This document shows, piece after piece, positions 15,629 to 23,518 of a stretch of DNA of 33,633 nucleotides (position 1 is the stretch's first letter; the number at the start of each line of letters is the position of its first letter). This DNA comes from a virus. The notes under the pieces were generated by a model. The model did not search any database. It was not told where the DNA came from and was given only the letters and a program-made list of their open reading frames with translations. The stretch covers positions 1 through 33,633 of IMG/VR virus record IMGVR_UViG_3300027793_000194. One strand, 5' to 3'. Made by a program: the position numbers and the translations under genes.

Positions 15629-15849
15629 AAAAAACTAAACAACACGAACTCGATGCCGCTGATTTGCTTGAGCGCATCAACCGAATCCACGATGCACAAC
15701 AGGAAGATATGTTGTGGTTTCGCGATAAACTCGACAAGCAAGCGCGGTGGAATCTGCTCATCACTATGTTTATCACCACCATTACTCTCATTACCTTTGG
15801 AGCAGCGGTCGTATTGATCGCCACACTTTGGGGTTTAATCTCATTCTAA
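15625..15849 (+). CDS. Small membrane protein, helical stalk plus hydrophobic C-terminus
   Basis: In this 74-residue protein residues 1-40 are charged and helical (ADLLERINRIHDAQQEDMLW), and residues 42-73 are hydrophobic (NLLITMFITTITLITFGAAV followed by VLIATLWGLI), long enough for one long or two tight membrane spans. It starts with ATGA overlap after the nuclease. Early membrane proteins of this size often interfere with superinfection, but here this is only a possibility. Confidence 0.65.
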   Translation: MKKTKQHELDAADLLERINRIHDAQQEDMLWFRDKLDKQARWNLLITMFITTITLITFGAAVVLIATLWGLISF

Positions 15850-15920
15850 TGAATAAAATATCATTCAGCCAAGCCGCAGAATTGCATACCATAAGTGAGG
15901 ATTTGCCGAATGAGATATGA
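15849..15920 (+). CDS. 23-residue micro-ORF resembling the N-terminus of the downstream glycosyltransferase
   Basis: The ORF starts inside the previous stop (TAATG) and stops in the next start (ATGA). The peptide MNKISFSQAAELHTISEDL can be aligned without gaps to the first 19 residues of the glycosyltransferase at 16859 (MDKLSIKEAADLHTLVEEL), with 10 identities and mostly conservative changes. It may be a remnant of a duplication or a short functional peptide. Confidence 0.5.
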   Translation: MNKISFSQAAELHTISEDLPNEI

Positions 15921-16105
15921 AACGGCATAAATGGGATAAGACAATTTACCGGGGAAAGTTTTCATCATTTGAAATGGAAGCCACCTGTGTTAACTGCGGA
16001 TGTCGAAGAGAAAAGCTGTTCATGGGATATAAATACACGCTGAACGGACAATTATTTGAAACAGCACCACCTTGCGATTCATCATTAAAACCGACTGAGA
16101 TATGA
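15917..16105 (+). CDS. Small Cys-rich protein, possible zinc ribbon
   Basis: This 62-residue basic protein has ATCVNCGCRREKLFMGYKY with a CxxCxC cluster and a further Cys near the C-terminus (PPCDSS). Half a zinc site is clear and a full ribbon is uncertain. ATGA overlaps on both sides show it is part of the coupled chain. Confidence 0.6.
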   Translation: MKRHKWDKTIYRGKFSSFEMEATCVNCGCRREKLFMGYKYTLNGQLFETAPPCDSSLKPTEI

Positions 16106-16497
16106 CCGACCTGCAAAAAGAATTTGAAGCAAGTGGATACACTAGTTGGATTAACTCCGACCTCTATCCTGATGGCAAAATTTACACCCAAGAGTACACG
16201 CAATGGCTGGAAAAAAGGGTTGAATCAATGCTCACCCTCATCCGCGAGATGGTCGAACTGAAAGACCTGAGTGATAAAATAAAAAAAGCTGTAAAAATCG
16301 CTGAGGATTACAAGAGACAAGGCTATGGAATGCAGTTGGCAGACGAGGTTCATGCTGAGGCAATAGCCGACTACACCAAGCGCAAGGAAATCGCGCAAGA
16401 GGAGATGGTGAAGTCGATGCAGATTGCGGAAATCACGCGAGAGATTCGCGCAATACTTAAACAACTCAACCAAGATGAAGGCATCGCTGGAATTTAA
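16102..16497 (+). CDS. Hypothetical coiled-coil early protein
   Basis: This 131-residue protein has an N-terminal part with aromatic residues (FEASGYTSWINSDLYPDG, then YTQWLEKRVE), followed by a long charged helix rich in Lys, Glu, Ala and Ile (residues 45-125) that probably forms a coiled coil. It is not recognised. The start overlaps the previous stop by 4 bases. Confidence 0.65.
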   Translation: MTDLQKEFEASGYTSWINSDLYPDGKIYTQEYTQWLEKRVESMLTLIREMVELKDLSDKIKKAVKIAEDYKRQGYGMQLADEVHAEAIADYTKRKEIAQEEMVKSMQIAEITREIRAILKQLNQDEGIAGI

Positions 16498-16699
16498 TCT
16501 TCCCGATGAGGAGGAGTTATTCACAATGGCAACGAACGGTCATCGTGCGCACTTTGTCTTGATTGACCTTGACCAATACCTCCGCTCGCGCATCAAGTAT
16601 GCACCCGATGATGAACTCGATGCGGTGATTGAAGCATTCCAGCACATACGCACCAAGCTGAATGATTTGTGCTTCACTAATCAAATAAACATTCAATGA
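16475..16699 (+). CDS. Small conserved phage protein
   Basis: This 74-residue protein starts at ATG 16475, overlapping the previous gene by 23 bases. It contains LEFNLPDEEELFTMATNGHR and LIDLDQYLRSRIKYAPDDEL, a pattern (FNLPEE, then a helix ending in YLRxxxKY) that I know from small proteins of many phages and prophages; the function is unknown. The longer open frame upstream is a shadow of the preceding gene. Confidence 0.65.
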   Translation: MKASLEFNLPDEEELFTMATNGHRAHFVLIDLDQYLRSRIKYAPDDELDAVIEAFQHIRTKLNDLCFTNQINIQ

Positions 16700-16839
16700 T
16701 GAATGAGATGTCAGTCGAGGAAGCATACCTCATTCGCAAACGATTGTATTTTGATTTGGGCATTTACCGGATGTACGCACGGAATAGGCGCGTGTGGCAT
16801 TGGTGTATGAAGGTTATCAGCGCAGGATGGACTTCGTAA
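16696..16839 (+). CDS. Small basic hypothetical protein (47 residues)
   Basis: ATG at 16696 overlaps the preceding stop (ATGA), and TAA is at 16837-16839. The product is basic and aromatic (YLIRKRLYFDLGIYRMYARN, then WHWCMK). No domain is recognised. Coupling supports expression. It is the last small ORF before the glycan cassette. Confidence 0.55.
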   Translation: MMNEMSVEEAYLIRKRLYFDLGIYRMYARNRRVWHWCMKVISAGWTS

Positions 16840-16858
16840 ATTTGTAACACAATAACCA

Positions 16859-17665
16859 ATGGATAAACTCAGCATCAAAGAGGCCGCCGACCTCCACACA
16901 TTGGTTGAAGAACTGGATATAAAAATTGCCATCATCACGGCGATGTGGAAACGTCCTGAGGTATTCCGTCTGTTTGCTATGCAGGTTCAATATCTGCAAT
17001 TCATCTATGGCGCGAACCGCATCCAGTGTTTTGTTGCCGGATCGGAAGGTAAGGCCAGCGAGACGGCGGCAATAGATTACGGATTTACCTACATCGAACA
17101 CGAAAATAAACCTATCAGTAAGAAACTTGACGCGGCTTGTCAACTGGCGCGCGAGTGGAATCCTGATTATTGCCTGATGCTTGGATCGGATGATCTCGTG
17201 GGAGTCACGATGATGGAAATGTATCTGAGGGAGGCGCGGGAGAATAAGACCGACTACCTGTACACATTGGATTGCTATTTTTATGACATTGTGAGCAAGA
17301 AGTCGCTTTATTGGGGCGGGTATCGCGCCAGCAATAATCGCGGCCATGCCTGTGGTGCGGGTCGAATGCTGTCGAATAAGTTGATGGAGGCAATGGATTG
17401 GACACCGTGGAAGCCCGCGTACACCAACGCCCGCCTTGATGGATTACTTGATACGGCGATGGATTATCAGATGGCCGGAGTGGAGCACACTAAAAAAGCC
17501 TTTAACTTGCGCGACGAAAACGCATACATGGTTGACATTAAGAGCAGTACAAACATGACACCGTTCCGCAAGTGGGATAATACTGATTTTATTGATTCCG
17601 CGCCGATGCTTGCATCTGCCTTCCCTCAGCATATTTCACATGAAATACTAACCTGCACAGAATGA
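16859..17665 (+). CDS. Glycosyltransferase, GT-A type
   Basis: In this 268-residue protein a short N-terminal helix (residues 1-20, similar to the micro-ORF at 15849) precedes a GT-A fold. The parts are the first strand KIAIITAMWKRPEVF (22-36), CLMLGSDDLVG with the metal-binding DxD-like Asp pair (109-112), and an acceptor-side motif HACGAGRMLSNKL (163-175). The same GAGRMLS motif is in the second phage glycosyltransferase at 30313. It probably transfers a sugar from a nucleotide donor in the cytoplasm; the acceptor is unknown. It starts the cassette of glycan-type genes, with ATGA coupling to the methyltransferase. Confidence 0.75.
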   Translation: MDKLSIKEAADLHTLVEELDIKIAIITAMWKRPEVFRLFAMQVQYLQFIYGANRIQCFVAGSEGKASETAAIDYGFTYIEHENKPISKKLDAACQLAREWNPDYCLMLGSDDLVGVTMMEMYLREARENKTDYLYTLDCYFYDIVSKKSLYWGGYRASNNRGHACGAGRMLSNKLMEAMDWTPWKPAYTNARLDGLLDTAMDYQMAGVEHTKKAFNLRDENAYMVDIKSSTNMTPFRKWDNTDFIDSAPMLASAFPQHISHEILTCTE

Positions 17666-18195
17666 ACCTGACACACCCGAAAGAATTTTACAAAAATTAC
17701 GTTGCCGACAATCACATCGACGACATTGATCGCGTGTTAATTTCTGAGATCATCAAATTTGAACCAGCGTCCGTCTTTGAGTTTGGCTGCGGATCGGGGA
17801 AGAATTTGAAGATGATAGAGGCCGTAATGCAGAAAAGGATCGAAACCTGCGGGCAGGATATTTCAATACTAAACTGCATTCAATCGCACTTGGCTGGAGT
17901 GGATAGCGTGATATGTGGGGATGAACGGCATCTTCCAATCAGGCCGTTTGATGTGGTGTTTACTTGCTCTGTATTGGATCACATCCCACACGAAAACATT
18001 GATGCGCTGGTTGACGGTCTGAAGACTATGGCGCGTAAAGCCGTGATCGTCTGTGAAACCAATAGCTTTAATGAGAACTTTTATTATCGGCATGACTACC
18101 AATCAATGGGGTTTGCGCAGGTTGGGGCGGATATGGTAAGCAATGGTGACGGGGGCATTTACCAAATCTTTGTTTTCCAATGTGCGGAATTATAG
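17662..18195 (+). CDS. SAM-dependent methyltransferase, class I
   Basis: This 177-residue protein shows SAM-binding motif I VFEFGCGSGKN (38-48), an acidic residue after strand 2 (CGQDIS, Asp66), a GDERHLPIRPFDVVF segment like motifs II-III, and VLDHIP in the place of motif IV. There is no DNA methyltransferase signature such as DPPY. With its neighbours it most likely methylates a sugar or other small acceptor in glycan assembly. It overlaps the next gene by 16 bases. Confidence 0.8.
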   Translation: MNLTHPKEFYKNYVADNHIDDIDRVLISEIIKFEPASVFEFGCGSGKNLKMIEAVMQKRIETCGQDISILNCIQSHLAGVDSVICGDERHLPIRPFDVVFTCSVLDHIPHENIDALVDGLKTMARKAVIVCETNSFNENFYYRHDYQSMGFAQVGADMVSNGDGGIYQIFVFQCAEL

Positions 18196-19604
18196 CATTC
18201 ATCCCACGAGACACTACGGCACGTTACGATATGGATCGTGGCTTAGATGCTATGGCGCACAGGGGATCAGATGAGAGGATCATCAAATTCTACGATCATT
18301 GCGTGATTGGTTACCTGAGAATGTCCGTCACCGATCAGGCCGCGCCAGCAGTCGGCAAGGCCAATGGACTTGATGTGTACCTGAATGGCGAGATTTACAA
18401 TTACAAGGAACTTGGCTACACAGGCAGCGAGACGGAAGTACTGGCAAAAGGATTCTTTGCCGAAGGCGACGCATTCGCTGAACGGCTTAACGGAATGTTT
18501 TCGATAATCGTGGTCAGCGATACAGAGGTTAAAACGTATTCAGATCGCTATGGTATTAAGCCTTTATACTTTGCCGACTTAGGTAATGGCGTGATCTGTT
18601 CATCTGAGATCAAGCCGATACTGAACTATGAAGGATTTGAAAGGCGCATTGATTTCAACCGCGTCAAGGAATGGATGACCGTTCAACACCCGCTTAGTCA
18701 GTCAATGATGCTTCACGGGATTTATGACTTGGCAAGAATAAACCGTAGCAGGGCTAAATGGCAATGGAAGTTTGAGCCGGATTATTCGATAACTTACGAA
18801 TTTGCCGTATCTGAGGTGCGTAGACTTCTGCTTCAGGCAATCAACAGGATGCGCGTCGATGAACCTTCTGGCGTGTGTTTATCGGGCGGCATTGATAGCG
18901 GGATACTTGCCGCGCATACAGGATCGGCGCATAGCTTTACGGTTGGATATGAGGGCACGGAGGACGAGCGACCAATGGCGCGTCTGATGGCGCGGGATCA
19001 TCATCACGAAATTGTGTACAATCGCGTTGAGCATTTGCCGGAGACGATCTTTTACCTTGAAGACCTTCGTGCGGGTGCATCGTGGCCAAATTACGGAATG
19101 TATCAGGAGGCAAAGAATTATGTTCGCATCTTGTTTGATGGAGCGGGCGCGGATGAATTATTTGCGGGTTATGAGTGGCGTTATCACAACACTGACTATT
19201 GGCAGGTAGTGAACAGGACGCGCGAGAACATTCCATCGGTGCAGCGTTATTATGAAGGTGGGAACTGGAACTTTGCGGATCGGTTTACATACGATGCTCA
19301 AAACTTTTTGCCGTCTGTTTTAATGGTCGGTGATAAGCTGAGTATGGCGCACACATTAGAGGTTCGCTATCCGTTCCTTGACAATGATCTTGTAGACTTC
19401 TGCTTAACGATTCCCTATGAGTTCAAAAAAAATAAACAGGTGCTAAAGGATGCATTTGCCTGTGATCTTCCATCCGAGATATTAAACGGTCCAAAGCGTG
19501 GATTTACCTCACCGGATTGGATTGCCGGAGAGGGTAATCAGGCACGCAAGTGGAGCGTTGAAGCATTCAAGACGTGGCGTAAAATCTTCACAAATGAGCA
19601 ATAG
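18180..19604 (+). CDS. AsnB-type glutamine-dependent amidotransferase
   Basis: This 474-residue protein has a glutaminase class II domain with the catalytic Cys2 directly after Met (MCGIIAF), which fixes the start, followed by HRGSDE (27-32), NGEIYNY (69-75) and GSETEV (82-87). The synthetase domain has the ATP pyrophosphatase loop SGGIDS (235-240) and FDGAGADELFAGYEWR. SMAHTLEVRYPFLD completes the family pattern. It is shorter than cellular AsnB (about 550 residues). Such proteins make asparagine, but those beside glycosyltransferases and acyltransferases often amidate uronic acids in surface polysaccharides, which I consider more likely here. Confidence 0.85.
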   Translation: MCGIIAFIPRDTTARYDMDRGLDAMAHRGSDERIIKFYDHCVIGYLRMSVTDQAAPAVGKANGLDVYLNGEIYNYKELGYTGSETEVLAKGFFAEGDAFAERLNGMFSIIVVSDTEVKTYSDRYGIKPLYFADLGNGVICSSEIKPILNYEGFERRIDFNRVKEWMTVQHPLSQSMMLHGIYDLARINRSRAKWQWKFEPDYSITYEFAVSEVRRLLLQAINRMRVDEPSGVCLSGGIDSGILAAHTGSAHSFTVGYEGTEDERPMARLMARDHHHEIVYNRVEHLPETIFYLEDLRAGASWPNYGMYQEAKNYVRILFDGAGADELFAGYEWRYHNTDYWQVVNRTRENIPSVQRYYEGGNWNFADRFTYDAQNFLPSVLMVGDKLSMAHTLEVRYPFLDNDLVDFCLTIPYEFKKNKQVLKDAFACDLPSEILNGPKRGFTSPDWIAGEGNQARKWSVEAFKTWRKIFTNEQ

Positions 19605-20106
19605 CATTTATGATCTTCACGGGTGGTTGCAAATCAATGGCAATCACATTCACGAGACAGCCATTATCTATCCCAATGTGACGATGGGAAAGGGGAACTA
19701 CATTGGGCCTTACACGGTCATTGGCGGCAATGGTGAGATCAGGGGAGTGGATCAGACGGAGTTTAAGGGAAAGGTATTCATTGGTGATAATAATGTTATC
19801 AGCGAACTGGTGACAATTCAAGCACCTTATGAATCTACGATGACGATCGTTGGATCAAACAATATCATTATGGCGCACGTTCACATTGGGCATGATGCGC
19901 ATATCGGTGACGATTGCGAGATATGCACTACAAGCGTGATCGGTGGTTATGCTCAGGTTATGACGGGTGCGAAGATCAAATTGCATTGTGTGATCCGCAA
20001 TCGCGTGACGGTTGGTGCGCGATCAATAGTCGGGATGGGAAGTGTTGTGACCAAAGATGTGCCTGCCGGATTAACTGTGTACGGTAATCCGGCATGTATT
20101 CACTAA
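19594..20106 (+). CDS. Left-handed beta-helix acyltransferase, LpxA-like
   Basis: This 170-residue protein starts at ATG 19594, overlapping the amidotransferase by 11 bases. Hexapeptide repeats run through the whole chain: ETAIIYPNVTMGKGNYIGPY, TIVGSNNIIMAHVHIGHDAH with the catalytic-type His pair, and VTVGARSIVGMGSVVTKDVP followed by AGLTVYGNPA. The ending is typical of acetyltransferases and LpxA-like acyltransferases. It probably acylates an amino sugar made or transferred by the cassette. Confidence 0.8.
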   Translation: MSNSIYDLHGWLQINGNHIHETAIIYPNVTMGKGNYIGPYTVIGGNGEIRGVDQTEFKGKVFIGDNNVISELVTIQAPYESTMTIVGSNNIIMAHVHIGHDAHIGDDCEICTTSVIGGYAQVMTGAKIKLHCVIRNRVTVGARSIVGMGSVVTKDVPAGLTVYGNPACIH

Positions 20107-20110
20107 CATC

Positions 20111-21424
20111 ATGAGCTGGCAAGATGACTACCTACCCAAGCAGATAGAGGCATTACTTCACTTATCCTCCGTAAGTCCTTGTGAATTAGTGCTTTACGGT
20201 GGCAGTGCTGGATCGGGAAAGTCGTGGCTCGGATGCCGATGGCAAATAATGCGCAGACTGCGTTATCCACAAACGCGAGGATTGATTGGAAGATCAAAAC
20301 TCGACACGCTAAAAAAGACAACGCTACGCACATTCTTTGAAGTGTGCGGTCAGCTGAATATGGTGAGTGGCAAGCATTACACATTCAACGGACAATCCAA
20401 CATCATATCATTCTATAATGGTTCAGAGATTATTCTGAAAGACCTATTCGCCTATCCATCAGATCCGAATTACGATTCACTTGGATCACTTGAGATCACC
20501 GATTTCTTCATTGATGAAGTCGCACAAGTGACGAAGAAGGCAGTTGACATCGTTACCTCGCGCGTGCGTTACAAGTTGAATGAATATGAATTGCGTCCGA
20601 AAGGATTGATGAGTTGTAACCCATCACGCGGATGGTTATACAATGAATTTTATCAGCCGTATAAGGATGGCACATTACCGCATTACCGCGTGTTCGTGCC
20701 TGCGCTTCCGGGCGATAACACACACCTACCTGACACATATCTTGACACGCTCGCTCGTCTGCCCGAACAAGACCGCAAACGCTTGCGCGATGGCGATTGG
20801 GATTATGACGAGAGCATTGATCGTATTTACAATGTGGATGACTTGTTGCGATGCTTCAGAAATGAGATGATGCCCGGAGAAAAATATATCACCGCAGATA
20901 TTGCGCGTCTTGGAAAGGACCGCACGGTCATTGCGTATTGGGAAGGGATGACGCTGGTATCACTCACCATTCTTCGCAGAGCGCGAACTGATGAGGTTGT
21001 CAACAAAGTGCGCGAGGTGATGGCGCAGAAGCAAGTACCATTGAAGAATGTTATCGCGGATGAAGATGGTGTTGGAGGTGGTGTGGTGGATGCGCTGAAG
21101 TGTCGCGGATTCATCAATGGCTCGCGTGCAGTTCACCCGGATAGATACACGAATCTCAAATCGGAATGTTATTACCGATTGGGTGAGGTAGTGGAGCAGA
21201 ACAAAATCACATTCATCTGCGGTTATCGCGATGAGATAGTGAAGGAGTTGGACCTGATCCGCAGACGCAATCCTGATGGTGATGGTAAGCTATCGGTGAC
21301 TGGTAAGGAGGAGATAGCGCGTCTGCACGGATTCTCGCCTGACCTTGCGGATGCCATTATGATGCGGATGTACTTTGAACTTCGCCCGAATTATGGCACT
21401 TATTCGGTGGGTAGTGGGAGATAA
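20111..21424 (+). CDS. terL: Terminase large subunit
   Basis: This 437-residue protein is the packaging motor ATPase and nuclease. Walker A is GGSAGSGKS (30-38), Walker B with catalytic Glu is DFFIDE (131-136), and the coupling motif is SCNPS (168-172). The RNase H-like nuclease domain has Asp263 (TADIARLGKDRT), Asp319 region (IADEDGVGGG) and the C-terminal Asp pair in SPDLADAIMMRMYF. All key residues are present. It is the last gene of the early plus-strand array, unusually far from portal and capsid genes and opposite in strand. Confidence 0.95.
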   Translation: MSWQDDYLPKQIEALLHLSSVSPCELVLYGGSAGSGKSWLGCRWQIMRRLRYPQTRGLIGRSKLDTLKKTTLRTFFEVCGQLNMVSGKHYTFNGQSNIISFYNGSEIILKDLFAYPSDPNYDSLGSLEITDFFIDEVAQVTKKAVDIVTSRVRYKLNEYELRPKGLMSCNPSRGWLYNEFYQPYKDGTLPHYRVFVPALPGDNTHLPDTYLDTLARLPEQDRKRLRDGDWDYDESIDRIYNVDDLLRCFRNEMMPGEKYITADIARLGKDRTVIAYWEGMTLVSLTILRRARTDEVVNKVREVMAQKQVPLKNVIADEDGVGGGVVDALKCRGFINGSRAVHPDRYTNLKSECYYRLGEVVEQNKITFICGYRDEIVKELDLIRRRNPDGDGKLSVTGKEEIARLHGFSPDLADAIMMRMYFELRPNYGTYSVGSGR

Positions 21425-21436
21425 CAAAATTGAAAA

Positions 21437-21502
21437 TATTATACCCGAATAGGTATAAATATCATTCATTGAGTAGTATTATACCCGATGAGGTGTGATA
21501 AT
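21437..21502. repeat. Two palindromic repeats between convergent genes
   Basis: TATTATACCCGA occurs at 21437-21448 and exactly 40 bases later at 21477-21488. Each is followed by an inverted half: TTATACC-CGAATA-GGTATAA is perfect at 21439-21458, and the second, TTATACC-CGATGA-GGTGTGATAA, is interrupted by GTG. They lie between terL (plus) and the metallophosphoesterase (minus). Neither is followed by a T-run, so a protein-binding site or a weak two-way terminator are both possible. Confidence 0.55.
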
Positions 21503-22485
21503 CACATCACCTTGCCTTTGTAGATACGCATATTCTGCACGGTGAACTCATTGCCATTGGAGGTGATGAATGCGAAGCCGTGATTCCACTTATTGTATGG
21601 CGAATAGTCAGGTGATAACTCTGATAAACATCCCACGCTCCAAGTCGTGACCATCTTGTTATTCACATCGCGCTCGGTGTGTTCAGAGGTCTGATGCGAA
21701 TGACCGCAGATAGCATTCGCTTTAGCACGCATATAAAGACCTCGCGCAACATTGACGGGACTGAATGTTGACTTGCCAAATTCGTGTCCGTGAAAGACAG
21801 ACAATGCGCCTATATTCGATTTCGTGCGACCGGGGATATACTGAATATTGAACTCATCCAGCTTCAATAACGACGATAAACTGAATGCCTCAATGTCGAG
21901 CAACTCCGGTGCTTTGATTCGCATAAAACGCCAATATCTTTCTTCGTGGTTGCCTTCCTTAAAATAGATATGCGCCTTCGGAAATTCTCTGCGTAATATC
22001 TCAAAGAACTTCTGCACCTGCTTCAACTCATAACTGAATTGCCTCTTGCGCGGATCGCGCTCAAATGATGATAATTGGTAGCAATCAATGACATCACCGT
22101 TGAGATAGACGCAATCCACATCATTGGCCTTGCCATAGTTAAGCGCAATGTTCAATGCCTTCTCATTGTGGTAGGGGAAGTGAATGTCAGATAAAAACAA
22201 AATGCGCGAACCCTCTATGTTGATTCGCGCACGCTCTTGTGATGATGATTTCGGAATATCGGCAAATGGATTCAGCGGTTTATGTGGCGTGTAAAGAGAT
22301 TTGTCGCGTCTTTGCTCACGCTCTTTAGCACCTCTCTTTCCTTGTAATCGTTGCAAGCAACTACGGCAAGAGTTAATATCTGAATATAATGCAGGATGCT
22401 CCTTCATTATTTTCTTCGCGAGCGTGAGAGTTGGCGTATTCGGAAATCTCTTCAAATACTCACGGCAAATGTCTGCTGCTATCAT
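21502..22485 (-). CDS. Calcineurin-like metallophosphoesterase
   Basis: This 327-residue protein has all metal-site motifs: DIH (100-102), GD (130-131), GNHE (178-181), HGHE (232-235) and GHSH (261-264). It hydrolyses a phosphoester, possibly DNA ends or a nucleotide. The first roughly 90 residues form an extra helical part (LTLAKKIMKEHPALYSDINS, then CRSCLQRLQGKRG) seen in Bacteroidota phage homologues and probably DNA-binding. The chosen start is ATG 22485, overlapping the previous stop as ATGA; an upstream frame open to 22533 is less likely. It is the last gene of the right-hand late block. Confidence 0.85.
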   Translation of the reverse strand: MIAADICREYLKRFPNTPTLTLAKKIMKEHPALYSDINSCRSCLQRLQGKRGAKEREQRRDKSLYTPHKPLNPFADIPKSSSQERARINIEGSRILFLSDIHFPYHNEKALNIALNYGKANDVDCVYLNGDVIDCYQLSSFERDPRKRQFSYELKQVQKFFEILRREFPKAHIYFKEGNHEERYWRFMRIKAPELLDIEAFSLSSLLKLDEFNIQYIPGRTKSNIGALSVFHGHEFGKSTFSPVNVARGLYMRAKANAICGHSHQTSEHTERDVNNKMVTTWSVGCLSELSPDYSPYNKWNHGFAFITSNGNEFTVQNMRIYKGKVM

Positions 22486-22754
22486 TGTGTTAGTCGTTGG
22501 TTGGCGTATGTATTTTTTCGTGCAGCTACCCACGCATTGTAGAACTCACCAATCTCGCAATCCACCGTCATCGGATCATCTTCCTCCACCATCCACACCA
22601 CCGTTGCCTTTGAATATTCAATGGATTCAGCGATTCGCCTGATATACATAGCTGGAATAACTTGAGCAATGAGAATCACGCGATCTGAATCGCGCTCCTT
22701 AATCATCCGCTGCACGGTTATATCCTCACTCAACATAGCTGGTCTGCGCGGCAT
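22482..22754 (-). CDS. Small hypothetical protein
   Basis: This 90-residue protein is not recognised. It has a central strand-helix part (DRVILIAQVIPAMYIRRIAE, then ATVVWMVEEDDP) and no signal or membrane segment. The stop overlaps the phosphoesterase start, which makes it part of the operon. It starts 11 bases after the endolysin stop. Confidence 0.6.
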   Translation of the reverse strand: MPRRPAMLSEDITVQRMIKERDSDRVILIAQVIPAMYIRRIAESIEYSKATVVWMVEEDDPMTVDCEIGEFYNAWVAARKNTYANQRLTQ

Positions 22755-22765
22755 ATCTCTTTGGT

Positions 22766-23206
22766 TTAAGGTCTAACTATCACTAACTCATTTGCGCCCG
22801 TGTATCGGCAATCTATGTGTGTCCACGATGGTGTATCACGATGATCTTCGATGGTTGTTATCCATTGCCTTTCAATAAATGTCTGCGCGTGCTGATGAAT
22901 AACATTGTGAACCTCACGCGGTGTCATTCCACTCACGCGGAAGTCCAATGCCCTGCCATATTTATGCTGCGACCATCGCGCACCCGTGCGTGTGTCTGCA
23001 CGCCTTAACCCGGATTCGCGGAACTGACCACGCGATGCCCAGTTGTTGATCGTGATTGGCTTGTTGATTACCTCGCGCAAGTGCTGAATGGCGAGGATGA
23101 TGCGCATATCCATCAGCTGGATGGATTTTTCCTTGCGCTCTGAATAGGTTATTGGATCGATGAACTCATCGAGATAGAAATTGTCGGTGACGGGGATGCG
23201 CTTCAT
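22766..23206 (-). CDS. Endolysin, peptidase M15 type
   Basis: This 146-residue protein carries the zinc motif SQHKYGRALD (His81, Asp88) and the third ligand in SWTHID (His130), with Glu120 in a suitable place for catalysis. This is the M15 (D-Ala-D-Ala carboxypeptidase or L-Ala-D-Glu endopeptidase-like) fold that cleaves peptidoglycan stem peptides. There is no signal peptide, so release through a holin is expected, and two membrane proteins of holin type are encoded just upstream. The ATG is preceded by TAATTTTGAAACG, nearly identical to the sequence before the gene at 27752. Confidence 0.85.
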   Translation of the reverse strand: MKRIPVTDNFYLDEFIDPITYSERKEKSIQLMDMRIILAIQHLREVINKPITINNWASRGQFRESGLRRADTRTGARWSQHKYGRALDFRVSGMTPREVHNVIHQHAQTFIERQWITTIEDHRDTPSWTHIDCRYTGANELVIVRP

Positions 23207-23211
23207 CGTTT

Positions 23212-23219
23212 CAAAATTA
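23212..23219 (-). promoter_or_regulatory. -7-like box TAATTTTG close to the endolysin start
   Basis: The minus strand reads TAATTTTGAAACGATGA across the endolysin start. The box matches TAnnTTTG and would start transcription at or next to the ATG, giving a leaderless message. The same arrangement is found at 27758-27765. No -33 TTG is seen. Confidence 0.35.
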
Positions 23220-23220
23220 C

Positions 23221-23228
23221 TATTTTTG
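23221..23228 (+). promoter_or_regulatory. -7-like box TATTTTTG of the small plus-strand unit
   Basis: TATTTTTG matches TAnnTTTG and lies 17 bases before the ATG at 23246. No TTG stands at the expected upstream distance (CTTC is nearest). It abuts the opposite-strand box at 23212-23219, giving a compact divergent arrangement. Confidence 0.45.
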
Positions 23229-23245
23229 AATCAAATACATACATC

Positions 23246-23473
23246 ATGTTTCACCTTGTAAATATGCCGGAAACCCGAATCCGGAAAACGGACAAAGGAT
23301 ATGTTGTTGAGCGGAAAGTGAAAGGCTTTTTTTCGTCGCGATGGGTGCATATTATTTCAATGGGCGGGATGCCTGACGTTCCGGCGTACTTCAGCACATA
23401 CGATATGGCACTTGAACGTGCGAACAAATACTTTGAATGGGATTTGATTATTCAATCCCGTGGTCTTGTATAG
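23246..23473 (+). CDS. Small phage protein in an independent plus-strand unit
   Basis: This 75-residue protein lies on the plus strand within leftward lysis genes, between a -7-like box and an intrinsic terminator. It contains MPETRIRKTDKGYVVERKVK and WVHIISMGGMPDVPAYFSTY, a compact beta-alpha pattern I know from small Bacteroidota phage proteins of unknown function. ATG 23264 (Met7, MPETRIRK) is an equally good start. The self-contained unit suggests expression independent of the late operon. Confidence 0.65.
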   Translation: MFHLVNMPETRIRKTDKGYVVERKVKGFFSSRWVHIISMGGMPDVPAYFSTYDMALERANKYFEWDLIIQSRGLV

Positions 23474-23518
23474 AGGTTGTGGCCCACACTCAGAAGCCTC
23501 ATCGCAAAATTCAGGGGT

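Noticed and set aside
18180-19604. Plain asparagine biosynthesis
   Set aside because: Not excluded, but the tight overlap with glycosyltransferase, methyltransferase and acyltransferase genes argues for sugar amidation.
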